Source: Microbacteriaceae bacterium (GTDB lineage: Bacteria; Actinomycetota; Actinomycetes; Actinomycetales; Microbacteriaceae). Taken from it: DNA of 64,000 bases. The notes below the pieces were generated by a model. It saw only the letters and a program-made list of their open reading frames with translations, had not been told where the DNA came from and ran no database searches. This document shows, piece by piece, positions 16,310 through 25,536 of the stretch; the stretch's first letter is position 1; every line of letters starts with the position of its first letter. The stretch covers positions 1-64,000 of the forward strand of contig JANXTR010000033.1 of the NCBI GenBank assembly GCA_025352325.1, read 5' to 3'. The translations under genes were made by a program, and so were the position numbers.

Positions 16310-17785
16310 CTAGGTGACCGGGCGGTTGAAGGCGTGCGGCCAGTAGTCCGATTCCTTGATCCTGAACCCCCAGCGACGCCAGGCCACATCGATCTCGAAT
16401 GCGTGCACCGAGGCGTCCCGGGTCTTCGACTCGAAGTGGTATAACTCCGCGTGGGGAGTCCAGTAGATCTCGTACCTCTGCCAGGTGGTCTTGAGGCAGA
16501 GGTCCACGTCGTTGAAGTTGCCCGGAAGGAGGTTCGTCAAGCCCCCGACCTCCCGGAAGACACGCGTGGGCATCAGCGCACAGGCGGCGGTCACCCCAGC
16601 GACCTCGCGTTCGACGCGGTAACCGTCTTGCGGTCCCGCGTCACCTCGCGGCGCGTCGAGCCCGATGTGGCTCACCTCCCCGCCTTCGTACTGATGACCG
16701 GCGTGCTGGATCGTCTCGTCACCGTAGTAGAGCATGCCGCCGACCATTCCGGCACCCGGACGCTGCGCCAAGGCGAGCATCGCCTCGATCCAGTCCGGGG
16801 TGATGACCTTGACGTCATCGTTGAGCAGCAGCACGTATTCGCCGTCGGAGTGCAGCACTCCCAGGTTGACCTTCTCCGAGAAGTTGAAGGGTCGTGACCA
16901 GACGACGAACCTGAGGCGTGGACCCCCGATCTCGAGCAACTCGTCGACGACCTGCTGCTCGGCAACGGAGTCGATTACGAGCACGATCTCGTAGTTGTGC
17001 CAGGTCGACATCTCGCGAATACTTCGGACCGCATCCAGCACGAAGCAGCGCCGCACGCCATCGACCTCCACGTACTGACCACGCGTGGGAATGACGATGG
17101 ACACCATCGGCTCGCCCGACACCAGGCGGCGCGTGTCGTGCACACCGTCAGCTCCTACGGACCGGACTTCACCGCCGCCGGTCGCATCGAGGTGAGCGAC
17201 CAATGCGGCTCGCGTCGATTCGATCGCGTCGGAATCGAGCAACGCCTCGGCGCTCACGGTCCGCGCGAAGAGATCGACCGCGAGATAGTCGACCGAACCA
17301 GCCGGGCGTGTAGCACGCAATGCAAGGTCGTAGAGCTCGGCCCCGGGCCGACTCGCGTCGAGACCACCCTCTGCGTTGAAAAGCGAGCGTCGGTAGAACA
17401 CGAGCTCGCCAAGGTAGTTCTGGCAACGAAGCCGCTCGGGAGAGAAAATGGGCTTGAGAAGGGAGACGGGCCGCCCGCCCCTTCCGGGTACCGATTCGTT
17501 CCCGTACAGGACGTCGGCGGAGGGTCTATCGGACGCGCGGGCACGAACAGCCGCGATCGCGCCAGGCAGCAGCACGCCGACGGGCCGGATGATTGCGACG
17601 AACGTCGAATCGCTGGCGTCGACCGCCTGATTCACCCGGGCCGCAAGGTCTCCGCCGGGAGCAACGGCGATCAGTTCGGCTGTACCCTCCTCCTGCGACT
17701 CCACGGAAGCGACGAGGGCGGAGTATCCAGGAGTCGCCCCATCCGAGATCACCAGGATCGTGACGAAAGGAGGGGCGTCGATCAC
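16310..17785 (-). CDS. Glycosyltransferase family 2, two-part protein
   Basis: About 491 residues. The N-terminal third looks like a degraded GT-A fold (FVTILVISDGATPGYSALV, FVAIIRPVGVLLPGAI). The second part is a complete GT2 domain with MVSIVIPTRGQYVEVDG, VLLLNDDVKVITPDWI, GMLYYGDETIQHAGH and FNDVDLCLK. Such a layout occurs in polymer-forming rhamnosyl or galactosyl transferases. I chose GTG at 17785 because it overlaps the stop of the small upstream gene as GTGA and begins right at the fold; a GTG at 17857 is possible but overlaps that gene by 76 bases. Substrate unknown; rml genes flank it. Confidence 0.75.
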   Translation of the reverse strand: MIDAPPFVTILVISDGATPGYSALVASVESQEEGTAELIAVAPGGDLAARVNQAVDASDSTFVAIIRPVGVLLPGAIAAVRARASDRPSADVLYGNESVPGRGGRPVSLLKPIFSPERLRCQNYLGELVFYRRSLFNAEGGLDASRPGAELYDLALRATRPAGSVDYLAVDLFARTVSAEALLDSDAIESTRAALVAHLDATGGGEVRSVGADGVHDTRRLVSGEPMVSIVIPTRGQYVEVDGVRRCFVLDAVRSIREMSTWHNYEIVLVIDSVAEQQVVDELLEIGGPRLRFVVWSRPFNFSEKVNLGVLHSDGEYVLLLNDDVKVITPDWIEAMLALAQRPGAGMVGGMLYYGDETIQHAGHQYEGGEVSHIGLDAPRGDAGPQDGYRVEREVAGVTAACALMPTRVFREVGGLTNLLPGNFNDVDLCLKTTWQRYEIYWTPHAELYHFESKTRDASVHAFEIDVAWRRWGFRIKESDYWPHAFNRPVT

Positions 17786-18024
17786 TTCCGACCACCACGG
17801 TTGACGAGCTTGGATACGAAGATCAACGGGCTCAGGACGACCCGTCCCACGCGCCACGTCGTAGAACTCTTCACCAGCGCGATCTGATCGCGTGTGACCT
17901 TGCCCAGACCGTAGGTGGCAGAGAGATTCGCCACCTCTGCCTCGAGACCGATGATCCGGTCGACCAGGGCGAGCTGCCGCACTTCTTGCGAGACATCTCT
18001 TTCGTCAGTGGGAAACTCAGTCAT
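17782..18024 (-). CDS. Small coiled-coil protein coupled to a glycosyltransferase
   Basis: An 80-residue protein. Residues about 15-45 are rich in Leu, Val and Glu at heptad-like spacing (LALVDRIIGLEAEVANL), suggesting a short coiled coil. The C-terminal half has LVKSSTTWRVGRVVLSP, a motif often found fused at the end of surface-polysaccharide glycosyltransferases. Here it is a separate gene whose stop overlaps the next transferase start by 4 bases. It may act as a membrane-contact or chain-length helper of that enzyme; this is inference. No catalytic residues are visible. Confidence 0.65.
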   Translation of the reverse strand: MTEFPTDERDVSQEVRQLALVDRIIGLEAEVANLSATYGLGKVTRDQIALVKSSTTWRVGRVVLSPLIFVSKLVNRGGRK

Positions 18025-18158
18025 GCGCTCATCTCACGTGGTGCGGCCGGTGCAGAAACCAGTGTAACAATCCTGCCGAACGGGCCCCGATACGCTTGTG
18101 CCCTTGTGCGGCGCATCCGCCATGCGGCCGAACCACCCTCGACTCGGAAGAGCACATC

Positions 18159-19145
18159 GTGAAGATCCTCGTCACCGGAGGAGCCGGTTTCATCGGCTCG
18201 AACTTCGTTCGCCGCACCCTCGAAGACGCCTACCCGGGCCTCGAAGGGGCCGAGGTGCTCGTCTACGACGCCCTCACATACTCGGGCAACCCCGCGAACC
18301 TGGCACCGGTGGCCGACTCGCCGCGCTTCTCGTTCGTGCAGGCAGACATCCGCGATGCCGGCACGCTCGACGACGTGCTTCCGGGCGTCGACACCGTCGT
18401 GCACTTCGCGGCAGAGTCGCACGTCGACCGCTCGGTGCGCGACTCCGGCATCTTCGTCGAGACGAACGTGCTGGGCACCCAGCGGCTTCTGGATGCCAGC
18501 CTGCGAGCCGGTATCCGGCGCTTCGTGCATGTGAGCACCGACGAGGTCTACGGCTCCATCGCCGAGGGCTCCTGGGCCGAGGACCGCCCGCTGGAGCCCA
18601 ACTCGCCGTACTCGGCCAGCAAGGCGGGAAGCGACCTGCTGGCACGCAGCTACTACCGCACGCACGGCATGGACCTCTCGATCACGCGCTGCTCGAACAA
18701 CTACGGGCCGTACCACTTCCCCGAGAAGGTGATCCCGCTGTTCGTGACCAACCTGATCGACGACCACCACGTGCCGCTCTACGGGTCGGGAGAGAACATC
18801 CGCGACTGGCTGCACGTCGACGACCACACCCGCGGCATCGCGCTGGTGACCGCGAAGGGTCGCCCGGGCGAGACCTACAACATCGGCGGCGGCACCGAGC
18901 TGAGCAACATCGAGTTGACTCAGAAGCTCCTGGATGCCACCGGCACCGACTGGTCGTACGTCGACAAGGTCGAGGACCGCAAGGGTCACGACCTGCGCTA
19001 CTCGGTCGACATCTCCAAGATTCAGGCCGAACTCGGTTACGAGCCGCTCGTCCCGTTCGAGCAGGGTCTGGCCGACGTCGTGCAGTGGTACCGCGACAAC
19101 CGCGCCTGGTGGGAGCCGCTGAAGGCGCGCGCCGCGCTCATCTGA
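18159..19145 (+). CDS. rmlB: dTDP-glucose 4,6-dehydratase
   Basis: The second dTDP-rhamnose enzyme. The 328-residue SDR has GGAGFIGSNFV at residues 7-17, FAAESHVDRS, STDEVYG, the catalytic YSASK, and RCSNNYGPYHFPEKVIP, all characteristic of RmlB. The start is GTG at 18159. A possible -10 box TACGCT lies at 18091-18096, leaving a leader of about 55 bases. The gene is divergent from the rmlC-rmlA operon and overlaps the 3' end of the convergent acyltransferase gene by 8 bases. Confidence 0.95.
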   Translation: MKILVTGGAGFIGSNFVRRTLEDAYPGLEGAEVLVYDALTYSGNPANLAPVADSPRFSFVQADIRDAGTLDDVLPGVDTVVHFAAESHVDRSVRDSGIFVETNVLGTQRLLDASLRAGIRRFVHVSTDEVYGSIAEGSWAEDRPLEPNSPYSASKAGSDLLARSYYRTHGMDLSITRCSNNYGPYHFPEKVIPLFVTNLIDDHHVPLYGSGENIRDWLHVDDHTRGIALVTAKGRPGETYNIGGGTELSNIELTQKLLDATGTDWSYVDKVEDRKGHDLRYSVDISKIQAELGYEPLVPFEQGLADVVQWYRDNRAWWEPLKARAALI

Positions 19146-21294
19146 TCGCCCGGCTGATCTTTTCGCCCAGATATGGGGCGAGAGTTCGCGCGAACGTCGC
19201 CGTCAAGTGATGCGAATCGAAGTAGACGATGAGTCCGCCGATGACGGTATGGCACACATCGGCATCGCAGAAATCGTCCGTCAGATCGATGCCCGTGACC
19301 GCCGGAGTGTCGAGGACCGCCGACCATTGCGGATCGTCGCCTGCGGGAACGACGGCGACCGCCTTGGGCGTCGCACACGGGTCGTAGTCGGCGAGGTGCT
19401 CGGCGATGCACTGCGGCGCGAGCGAGTTCCCGGCGTCCGGGGTGTCCCGGATCACGATCACCTTCTTCCCGGCCCGGATCAACGGCGACCAGGCAGAACG
19501 GAAGTCTTGCTCGTTCACCGGCCTTCCGAGGCTTCCGACGTCACTCACGTCGTAGTGCCGGGTGAAGTTGGAGAAGACGACGACGTCGATGGTCGGATCT
19601 GCGGCGATGTCGCGAATGGCGGACGCTCCCCAATCGGCACAACTCCGTACGCCCGAGGCGTCGAGATTGTCAGGGGCGGCCACCCGAGGTACTCCCGTCC
19701 CGATGCACCACGTCTTGAGGTAGGTCGTGACCTGCCAATCGTGCTTTGCGGCGTAGAGCTGGAGCGGCTCGAGGAACACACCGGCGTGTGAGTCGCCGAT
19801 TAGCGCGACGTGATGCACCGGATGCGCCGCGACACCGAATCGGCACGCGATGACCGCGGAGTCCTCGCCGGTCTGCTTGCACTTGTCCGCCACCTGCACA
19901 CCTCGACCGATATCCGTCGCGGCGACCGCCGGGTCGGTCAGTGCGCTGACGGCGAAGGGGCGGAGGCAGGTGCGTACCCGCTGCGGACCGAACGCGTCGG
20001 CGCCGAGACACGATCCGTTAGCGGTGACGATATGGAGCGCCTCCTTCTTCGCCTGAGCGACTGCGGACTCCATCGATCCGGTCCACACGAGCGATCCAGT
20101 GAGGACGATGCCGGTGATCACGACGGTGGCGAGAGTGGCGAACCAGGGCCCGCGCCAACGGAGCCGAGCCGAGCGGCGGAAGGGATCCTCGATCCAGGTC
20201 TTGCTCGCCCAGGCGATCGCCAGCGCCACGATGAGGAGTCCGACCCGGGACGTCGTTCCGAGCTCCCGATGCAGCGCCAGCGGCGCGATGACGATGAGCG
20301 GCCAGTGCCAGAGGTAGAGCGAGTAGGAGATATCACCGACCCACTGCACGGGTCGGAGGCGGAAGAGGAGGCTGAGCGACCACCTGGGTGTCGGGAGGCC
20401 ACCGGCGATCACCAGCAGCGAGCCGCCAACGGGAAGCCAGGCGGCCCAGCCCGGAAATGCGGTCTGCGCGTTGAAAGCGACGAAGGATGCGCCGATGGCG
20501 GCGATTCCTCCCCACCCCAGGGCTGCAGCCAGAGCGGGGCGAATCGACGGAGATCTCTCCAGAACCGCGGCGAGGATCCCGCCTGCCCCGAACTCCCACG
20601 CGCGTGTCGTCGTGAGGAAGTACGCGGATGGCTGACTCGCATCGGTCGCGATCACCGAGAACACGGCGCTGGCCGCTACGATCGCGACGAGCACGACGAG
20701 CACGACACGCTGTCGGTTCGCCGGGCGGAGCCGGACGGCGAGGGCGAGCGTCACGACGATCAGAAGGGGCCACGCGATGTAGAACTGCTCCTCTACCGAC
20801 AACGACCAGAAGTGCTGGACAGGCGACGGAGCGTTCTGCGATGCCAGGTAGTCGACCGAGTTGGCGGCCAGCACCCAGTTGAGGGCGTAGACGCCTGCCG
20901 CGCCGATCTCGTGGATGAAGGGGATCCACGAGACGCGGGGCACCCAAATCACGACCCCGAGAGTCACAGCGAGCAGGGTGACGAGGCTCGCCGGGATGAG
21001 TCGGCGAGCTCGGCGTGCCCAGAAGTCCACCAGACGCACACGACCGGTGTCGCGGACCTCGCGAAGCAAGCTCCCGATGATCAGGTAGCCCGAGATGACG
21101 AAGAAGACGTCGACCCCGGCGTACCCGCCAGGCAAGCGAGCCGGCCAAAAATGAAAGATGACAACCGCGCCCACGGCCACAGCCCTGAGCGCCTGAATCT
21201 CGGGCTTGACCCGCCGCGCGGAATCCAGTGATCGCAAGAGGACCGAGCGGACCCCAGCAGCTCGCGCGCCTCCGAGGGTGCGCGCCATGGTCAT
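19138..21294 (-). CDS. Acyltransferase family 3 protein with C-terminal SGNH domain (OafA/YrhL type)
   Basis: A 718-residue membrane protein. Residues about 30-400 form the acyltransferase-3 domain with some ten membrane segments; it begins with EIQALRAVAVGAVVIFHFW and contains GYAGVDVFFVISGYLI. The outer C-terminal part is an SGNH hydrolase-like domain with the block-I motif LIGDSHAGVF and a terminal DSHHLT that supplies the catalytic Asp-His pair. Such proteins O-acetylate extracellular polysaccharides or peptidoglycan. Its place among rml genes suggests it decorates the rhamnose polymer. A TAGGAT box (21306-21301) lies 6 bases before the ATG, so the transcript is probably leaderless. Confidence 0.9.
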   Translation of the reverse strand: MTMARTLGGARAAGVRSVLLRSLDSARRVKPEIQALRAVAVGAVVIFHFWPARLPGGYAGVDVFFVISGYLIIGSLLREVRDTGRVRLVDFWARRARRLIPASLVTLLAVTLGVVIWVPRVSWIPFIHEIGAAGVYALNWVLAANSVDYLASQNAPSPVQHFWSLSVEEQFYIAWPLLIVVTLALAVRLRPANRQRVVLVVLVAIVAASAVFSVIATDASQPSAYFLTTTRAWEFGAGGILAAVLERSPSIRPALAAALGWGGIAAIGASFVAFNAQTAFPGWAAWLPVGGSLLVIAGGLPTPRWSLSLLFRLRPVQWVGDISYSLYLWHWPLIVIAPLALHRELGTTSRVGLLIVALAIAWASKTWIEDPFRRSARLRWRGPWFATLATVVITGIVLTGSLVWTGSMESAVAQAKKEALHIVTANGSCLGADAFGPQRVRTCLRPFAVSALTDPAVAATDIGRGVQVADKCKQTGEDSAVIACRFGVAAHPVHHVALIGDSHAGVFLEPLQLYAAKHDWQVTTYLKTWCIGTGVPRVAAPDNLDASGVRSCADWGASAIRDIAADPTIDVVVFSNFTRHYDVSDVGSLGRPVNEQDFRSAWSPLIRAGKKVIVIRDTPDAGNSLAPQCIAEHLADYDPCATPKAVAVVPAGDDPQWSAVLDTPAVTGIDLTDDFCDADVCHTVIGGLIVYFDSHHLTATFARTLAPYLGEKISRAIR

Positions 21295-21410
21295 CGGATC
21301 ATCCTAGGGCGATGCCGGGAGCTCAGGGACGGTGCACTAACGTGGTCTTTTATGCACGCGCCCGTCGAGCAGCACCACCTCGCGATCGGCGCCACGACGG
21401 GGATGACGCG

Positions 21411-22256
21411 ATGAAATATCTGATCGCGGGCGCTCGCGGCATGCTCGGCACCGATCTTCGCGACGCCCTGCACGGACGCGAGGTAGTCGCTCTCGGTCGT
21501 GACGAGCTCGACATCACGGATCAGGAGTCCATCGCTGCCGCGGTCGCTGGCGTCGATGTCGTGATCAACGCCGCCGCATACACGAACGTGGATGCCGCGG
21601 AGGAGGATGAAGCCACGGCATCGGCCGTCAATGGGACCGCCGCGGGACTGCTCGCCCGAGGCGCTGCTCACGTGGGCGCTCGGTTCGTCCAGGTGAGCAC
21701 CGACTACGTGTTCGACGGTTTGGGGCGATCGCCGTACCCCGAGTCGAGCACGATCAAACCGCTCGGCGCATACGGGCGAACCAAAGCAGAGGGCGAGCGC
21801 CTGGTGCAGCAGGAGCATCCCTCTGCGTACATCGTTCGAACCGCATGGCTCTACGGTGCGCACGGTCCGAACTTCGCGAAGACGATGCTCCGGCTGGCCG
21901 GCGAGCGTGAGACGGTATCGGTCGTCGATGACCAGCGGGGCCAACCCACCTGGACCTCCGACCTCGCCGATGCGATCGTCCGTCTGCTCGACGCGGATGC
22001 CCCAGCCGGCATTTATCACGGCACGAACGACGGTGAGACCACCTGGTTCGGCTTCGCGCGCGCCGTCTTCGAGGTGGCAGGGCTCGATCCCGAGCGCGTG
22101 CTGCCCACCGACAGCACCTCCTTCGTGCGCCCGGCACCGCGGCCGGCATACTCGGTCCTCGGACACGAGGGCTGGAGTCGAGCGGGCCTGGCGCCGCTGC
22201 GGGACTGGCGGGTCGCTCTCGAGGCGGCTGCCGCATCCGGAGTGCTGGCGCGGTGA
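21411..22256 (+). CDS. rmlD: dTDP-4-dehydrorhamnose reductase
   Basis: The last enzyme of dTDP-L-rhamnose synthesis. The 281-residue SDR starts with MKYLIAGARGMLGTDL and has VVINAAAYTNVDAAEED, VSTDYVFDG, catalytic YGRTKAEGE and RTAWLYG, the standard RmlD motif order. I chose the ATG at 21411 because the Rossmann motif begins directly after it; open codons upstream are not conserved. A -10-like TAACGT at 21338-21343 could serve as promoter. The stop overlaps the GTG of the next gene by 4 bases. Confidence 0.94.
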   Translation: MKYLIAGARGMLGTDLRDALHGREVVALGRDELDITDQESIAAAVAGVDVVINAAAYTNVDAAEEDEATASAVNGTAAGLLARGAAHVGARFVQVSTDYVFDGLGRSPYPESSTIKPLGAYGRTKAEGERLVQQEHPSAYIVRTAWLYGAHGPNFAKTMLRLAGERETVSVVDDQRGQPTWTSDLADAIVRLLDADAPAGIYHGTNDGETTWFGFARAVFEVAGLDPERVLPTDSTSFVRPAPRPAYSVLGHEGWSRAGLAPLRDWRVALEAAAASGVLAR

Positions 22257-23386
22257 CCACCCTGCGCGTGATCCTCGACGAGGTGACGGCCGCGCCGACC
22301 GGCGGCATGGCGCGCTACGCCGAGGAACTCACCCGGCAGCTGATCGCGACCGCTCCCCGCGGGTCGAGCGTCGGTGGCATCGTGTCCGCGTCGCCGGAGC
22401 CCGATTATGCTCGGCTCGCCGAGCGCCTGCCCGGCCTCACCGAGCTTTACAAGAGCCCACTGGCTCGCCGCGAGCTCGCCGCCGCGTGGCAGCACGGCTT
22501 CACCCGGCTTCCGGGCAGCGGAATGGTGCACGCCACGAGCCTGCTCGCCCCGATGTCGCGCCACGATCGCCTCACGGCACGCAAAACGCAGACCGCAGTG
22601 ACGGTGCACGACGCGGTCGCGTGGACCGATCCCGAGCTGCTGTCGTCGCGCCAACTCGCCTGGAACAAGGCGATGACCCGTCGCGCCGAGCGGTTCGCCG
22701 ATGCCGTGGTGGTCCCGACGCACGCGGTCGCGGACGAGCTGGCGTCCCGGTTCGAGTTCGGCGACCGGCTGCGGGTCATCGGCGGTGCGCCGAGCTCACG
22801 GGTGCGTCCGGTCGCTGACGCCTCGGAGCGCCGAGACCGGCTGGGCCTCTCCGACAACTACCTGCTCGCCGTCTCGGGACTCGACCCGCGCAAGGGTCTC
22901 GACGCCCTGATCGCCGCCCTGGCCGACGTTCCCGAGGTTCCGCTCGTCGTCGTCGGCTCCGAACCGGGCGACGCGGGGCGGATCGCCGATTCCGCGACGG
23001 CTGCCGGCATCCCCGTCGATCGCGTCGTCGCCCTCGGCCCAATCGACGACGACGATCTCGCCGCGGTGCTGCAGGGCGCGTCGCTGTTCGTCCAGCCCAG
23101 CCGCGCAGAGGGGTTCGGACTCGCGATGGTCGAGGCGTTCGCCTTCGGGCTGCCGGTCATCCATTCGGATGCCCCCGCCCTCGTCGAGGTGGCCGCGGGC
23201 GCCGGCGTGGTCGTCGCCCGTGACGCACCGGACGGCTACCCGGACCGTCTCGCGGAGGCGATCCGCTCGGTCCGCGACGACCCGCAGCTGCACGACCGGC
23301 TCTCCGTCAGCGCCTCCGATCGGGCGCGCGCCTTCAGCTGGCGCGACGCGGCCGAGAAGGTCTGGCAGCTGCACGCCGACCTCTAG
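22253..23386 (+). CDS. Glycosyltransferase family 4
   Basis: A 377-residue GT-B transferase. The N-terminal half binds the acceptor (DEVTAAPTGGMARYAEEL). The C-terminal half has LAVSGLDPRKGLDALI, VVVGSEPGD and the EX7E signature region SRAEGFGLAMVEAFAFGLPVI, which binds the nucleotide sugar. GTG at 22253 overlaps the rmlD stop, so the enzyme is co-translated with the last rhamnose gene and may use dTDP-rhamnose. The donor is not proven; GDP-mannose is an alternative for this family. Confidence 0.83.
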   Translation: MTTLRVILDEVTAAPTGGMARYAEELTRQLIATAPRGSSVGGIVSASPEPDYARLAERLPGLTELYKSPLARRELAAAWQHGFTRLPGSGMVHATSLLAPMSRHDRLTARKTQTAVTVHDAVAWTDPELLSSRQLAWNKAMTRRAERFADAVVVPTHAVADELASRFEFGDRLRVIGGAPSSRVRPVADASERRDRLGLSDNYLLAVSGLDPRKGLDALIAALADVPEVPLVVVGSEPGDAGRIADSATAAGIPVDRVVALGPIDDDDLAAVLQGASLFVQPSRAEGFGLAMVEAFAFGLPVIHSDAPALVEVAAGAGVVVARDAPDGYPDRLAEAIRSVRDDPQLHDRLSVSASDRARAFSWRDAAEKVWQLHADL

Positions 23387-23439
23387 TCGGCAGCGCGCTC
23401 GCGCGGGGCGCCGTCTCTCCCGCGACGATCGGCCGACGA

Positions 23440-24945
23440 TCAGCCGGTCTGGCCCGTCGAGCATGTCGATTGAGCAGCTGCCTGGCCCGAAATGCCCGTC
23501 GGCAGCTCGACGGGAGCTCCGCCCGTCGGCGTCGCGGAAGCACTGGGTGTCGGGGTACCTGTGGTGGCCGGCGCGTCGGAGGTCGTCGCCGCACCGCCGA
23601 GCGTCTGCGTGACGACGGCCTGATCCGCCGAGATGGCCGCTATCAGGGCGGCGGCATCGCTCACGTGCGGCAGCGTGACACTTTGTCCACGCACGTTCGT
23701 CGGAGTCGATGGATACTGCACGAAAGCGATCCGATCGAGTGGAATACCGCGCAGAGCAAGGGCCATCGAGACCATGGTGGACGTCTGGGCGAGCTGCGTG
23801 CTGAGCTGCATGTGCTGCGAGGCCGCCTCCGCCAACCCGATGACCTTGACAGGATTGTCGAGCGTCTGCGAGCTCTTGATCGTGCGCATCAGGGACGAGA
23901 GGAATACCTGCTGGTTGCTGATGCGCTGCAGGTCGCTCCCCGTCGAAAGCCCATGGCGGGTGCGGAGGAAGGCGAGCGCCTGCGCCCCCTGCAGGGTGTG
24001 CGCGCCGGCGCTCAGCACCAGACCGCTGTACGGATCGTTGATCGCGGTGGCGAGACACACCGGAACACCGCCGACCGCATCGCTCATCGCCACGACGCCG
24101 TCGAACTCGATCTTCGCCGCGTACTGGATCGGCAGCCCGGTGAGCGCCGACACGCTCTCCACCACGCAGTTCAGCCCGCCCCGGGACAGCGCCGTATTGA
24201 GGCGAGCCTGGCTGACCGCGGGCGACACCGTGCCGTTCGGCTTGGTGCACTGCGGCTGCGCGACGTAGAGGTCGCGCGGGATGCTGATGGCCGTCACCGA
24301 ATGCGACACCGGTGAAAGGTGGATGAGGATGGTGACGTCATTCAGAGACTCGCCGCGCACGCCGTAGGCCGCATTGCCACCCCCGCTGTCCCCGCCCACC
24401 AGAAGGATGTTGACGGGACCCGTGATTGCGCCGACGGTGATCGGCTTGCCGTCGGGACCCGTGATGTCGATGGTGTCCGAGGCGAGCTTCGCCAGGACGT
24501 TCGCGGTCCTCCCCGCGGTCACCGCTGCCCCGACAGCCACCCCGCCGGTCGAGAGGAGGGCGACGATCGACAGGGCTGCGACGGCGACACGTACCCGAGG
24601 GTCCACCCGGGGAAGACGACTGAGGCGCACGGTGTCGATCCAGCAGATCAGCCAGAGCAGCGCATACAGCACGAGAACGAGGGCGATCACCCAGAGCACG
24701 ATCGGCTGCGCCAGGAACGGGATCAGCGCCTCCCGACCGATCAACAGGGCGACGACAATCCCCACGAGGAGGGTCCAGAACACGAGCGTGGTGGTGAGCG
24801 CGAACCGGCCGAAGCGGCGGCTCCCGGCGAGCACCTGGGCGGAACCGGGCACCAGGATGTTGAGGCCGACCAGCCACCAGGCGCGCTTCGTCATCAGTGC
24901 GGTGGCCGCGACATCCGGATGACGGACGATGTTCGTCGAACTCAT
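23440..24945 (-). CDS. LytR-CpsA-Psr (LCP) family cell-wall glycopolymer ligase
   Basis: A 501-residue protein. Residues about 20-145 hold around four hydrophobic segments, more than the single anchor usual for LCP proteins. The LCP domain (about 175-400) contains NILLVGGDSGGG, the SLNDVTILIHLSP stretch, SIPRDLYV with the conserved Arg, and FLRTRHG. LCP enzymes transfer undecaprenyl/decaprenyl-linked polymers onto peptidoglycan. Next to the rhamnose locus it is the likely attaching enzyme for the polymer made there. The C-terminal 60 residues are rich in Ala, Thr, Pro and Ser. It follows purE by 13 bases and is probably read from the same transcript. Confidence 0.9.
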   Translation of the reverse strand: MSSTNIVRHPDVAATALMTKRAWWLVGLNILVPGSAQVLAGSRRFGRFALTTTLVFWTLLVGIVVALLIGREALIPFLAQPIVLWVIALVLVLYALLWLICWIDTVRLSRLPRVDPRVRVAVAALSIVALLSTGGVAVGAAVTAGRTANVLAKLASDTIDITGPDGKPITVGAITGPVNILLVGGDSGGGNAAYGVRGESLNDVTILIHLSPVSHSVTAISIPRDLYVAQPQCTKPNGTVSPAVSQARLNTALSRGGLNCVVESVSALTGLPIQYAAKIEFDGVVAMSDAVGGVPVCLATAINDPYSGLVLSAGAHTLQGAQALAFLRTRHGLSTGSDLQRISNQQVFLSSLMRTIKSSQTLDNPVKVIGLAEAASQHMQLSTQLAQTSTMVSMALALRGIPLDRIAFVQYPSTPTNVRGQSVTLPHVSDAAALIAAISADQAVVTQTLGGAATTSDAPATTGTPTPSASATPTGGAPVELPTGISGQAAAQSTCSTGQTG

Positions 24946-24958
24946 GAGGGTCGCGGTC

Positions 24959-25528
24959 TCACAGGCCGCGCTGCAGCTTCGCGTTCTTCGCGATGACGAG
25001 TGTCTCGAGCGCGGCGGCGAAGTCCTCGAGCCGAGCGGCGAGCGCGGCGTCGGAGATCGAGAGGATGCGTGCGGCGAGCAGTCCCGCGTTGCGGGCGCCG
25101 CCGATGGAGACGGTGGCGACCGGAATACCTGCCGGCATCTGCACGATCGACAACAGCGAATCGAGCCCGTCGAGCTTGGCGAGCGGCACCGGCACCCCGA
25201 TGACGGGCAGGGTGGTCACCGAGGCGAGCATGCCGGGCAGGTGGGCGGCTCCGCCGGCGCCGGCGATGATGACCCGGATGCCGCGGCCCGCCGCCTCGGA
25301 GCCGAACGCAATCATCCGCTTCGGCGTGCGATGGGCCGAGACGACCTCGACCTCGTGGCGGATCCCGAACTCGGTCAGCGCCGCCGACGCCTCGATCATG
25401 ACGTTCCAGTCGGAGTCGGAGCCCATGACGACCGAGACGAGCGGCCCGGTCGTCGTGTCGGCGGTCGGAGCACCGGGGGGTGCACTCAACGGAACGACGG
25501 AGGCATGGGTCCCTGGCACGGATGCCAT
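24959..25528 (-). CDS. purE: N5-carboxyaminoimidazole ribonucleotide mutase
   Basis: Catalyses the N5-CAIR to CAIR step of purine synthesis. The core has [12 protein letters not shown], the [11 protein letters not shown] active-site loop with its His, [13 protein letters not shown], and PVIGVP, all diagnostic of class-I PurE. The 189 residues include about 28 extra low-complexity N-terminal residues before the core; a later start is possible, but no better ribosome site is evident. It follows purK by 8 bases in the same operon. Confidence 0.94.
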   Translation of the reverse strand: MASVPGTHASVVPLSAPPGAPTADTTTGPLVSVVMGSDSDWNVMIEASAALTEFGIRHEVEVVSAHRTPKRMIAFGSEAAGRGIRVIIAGAGGAAHLPGMLASVTTLPVIGVPVPLAKLDGLDSLLSIVQMPAGIPVATVSIGGARNAGLLAARILSISDAALAARLEDFAAALETLVIAKNAKLQRGL

Positions 25529-25536
25529 GGTATGCG

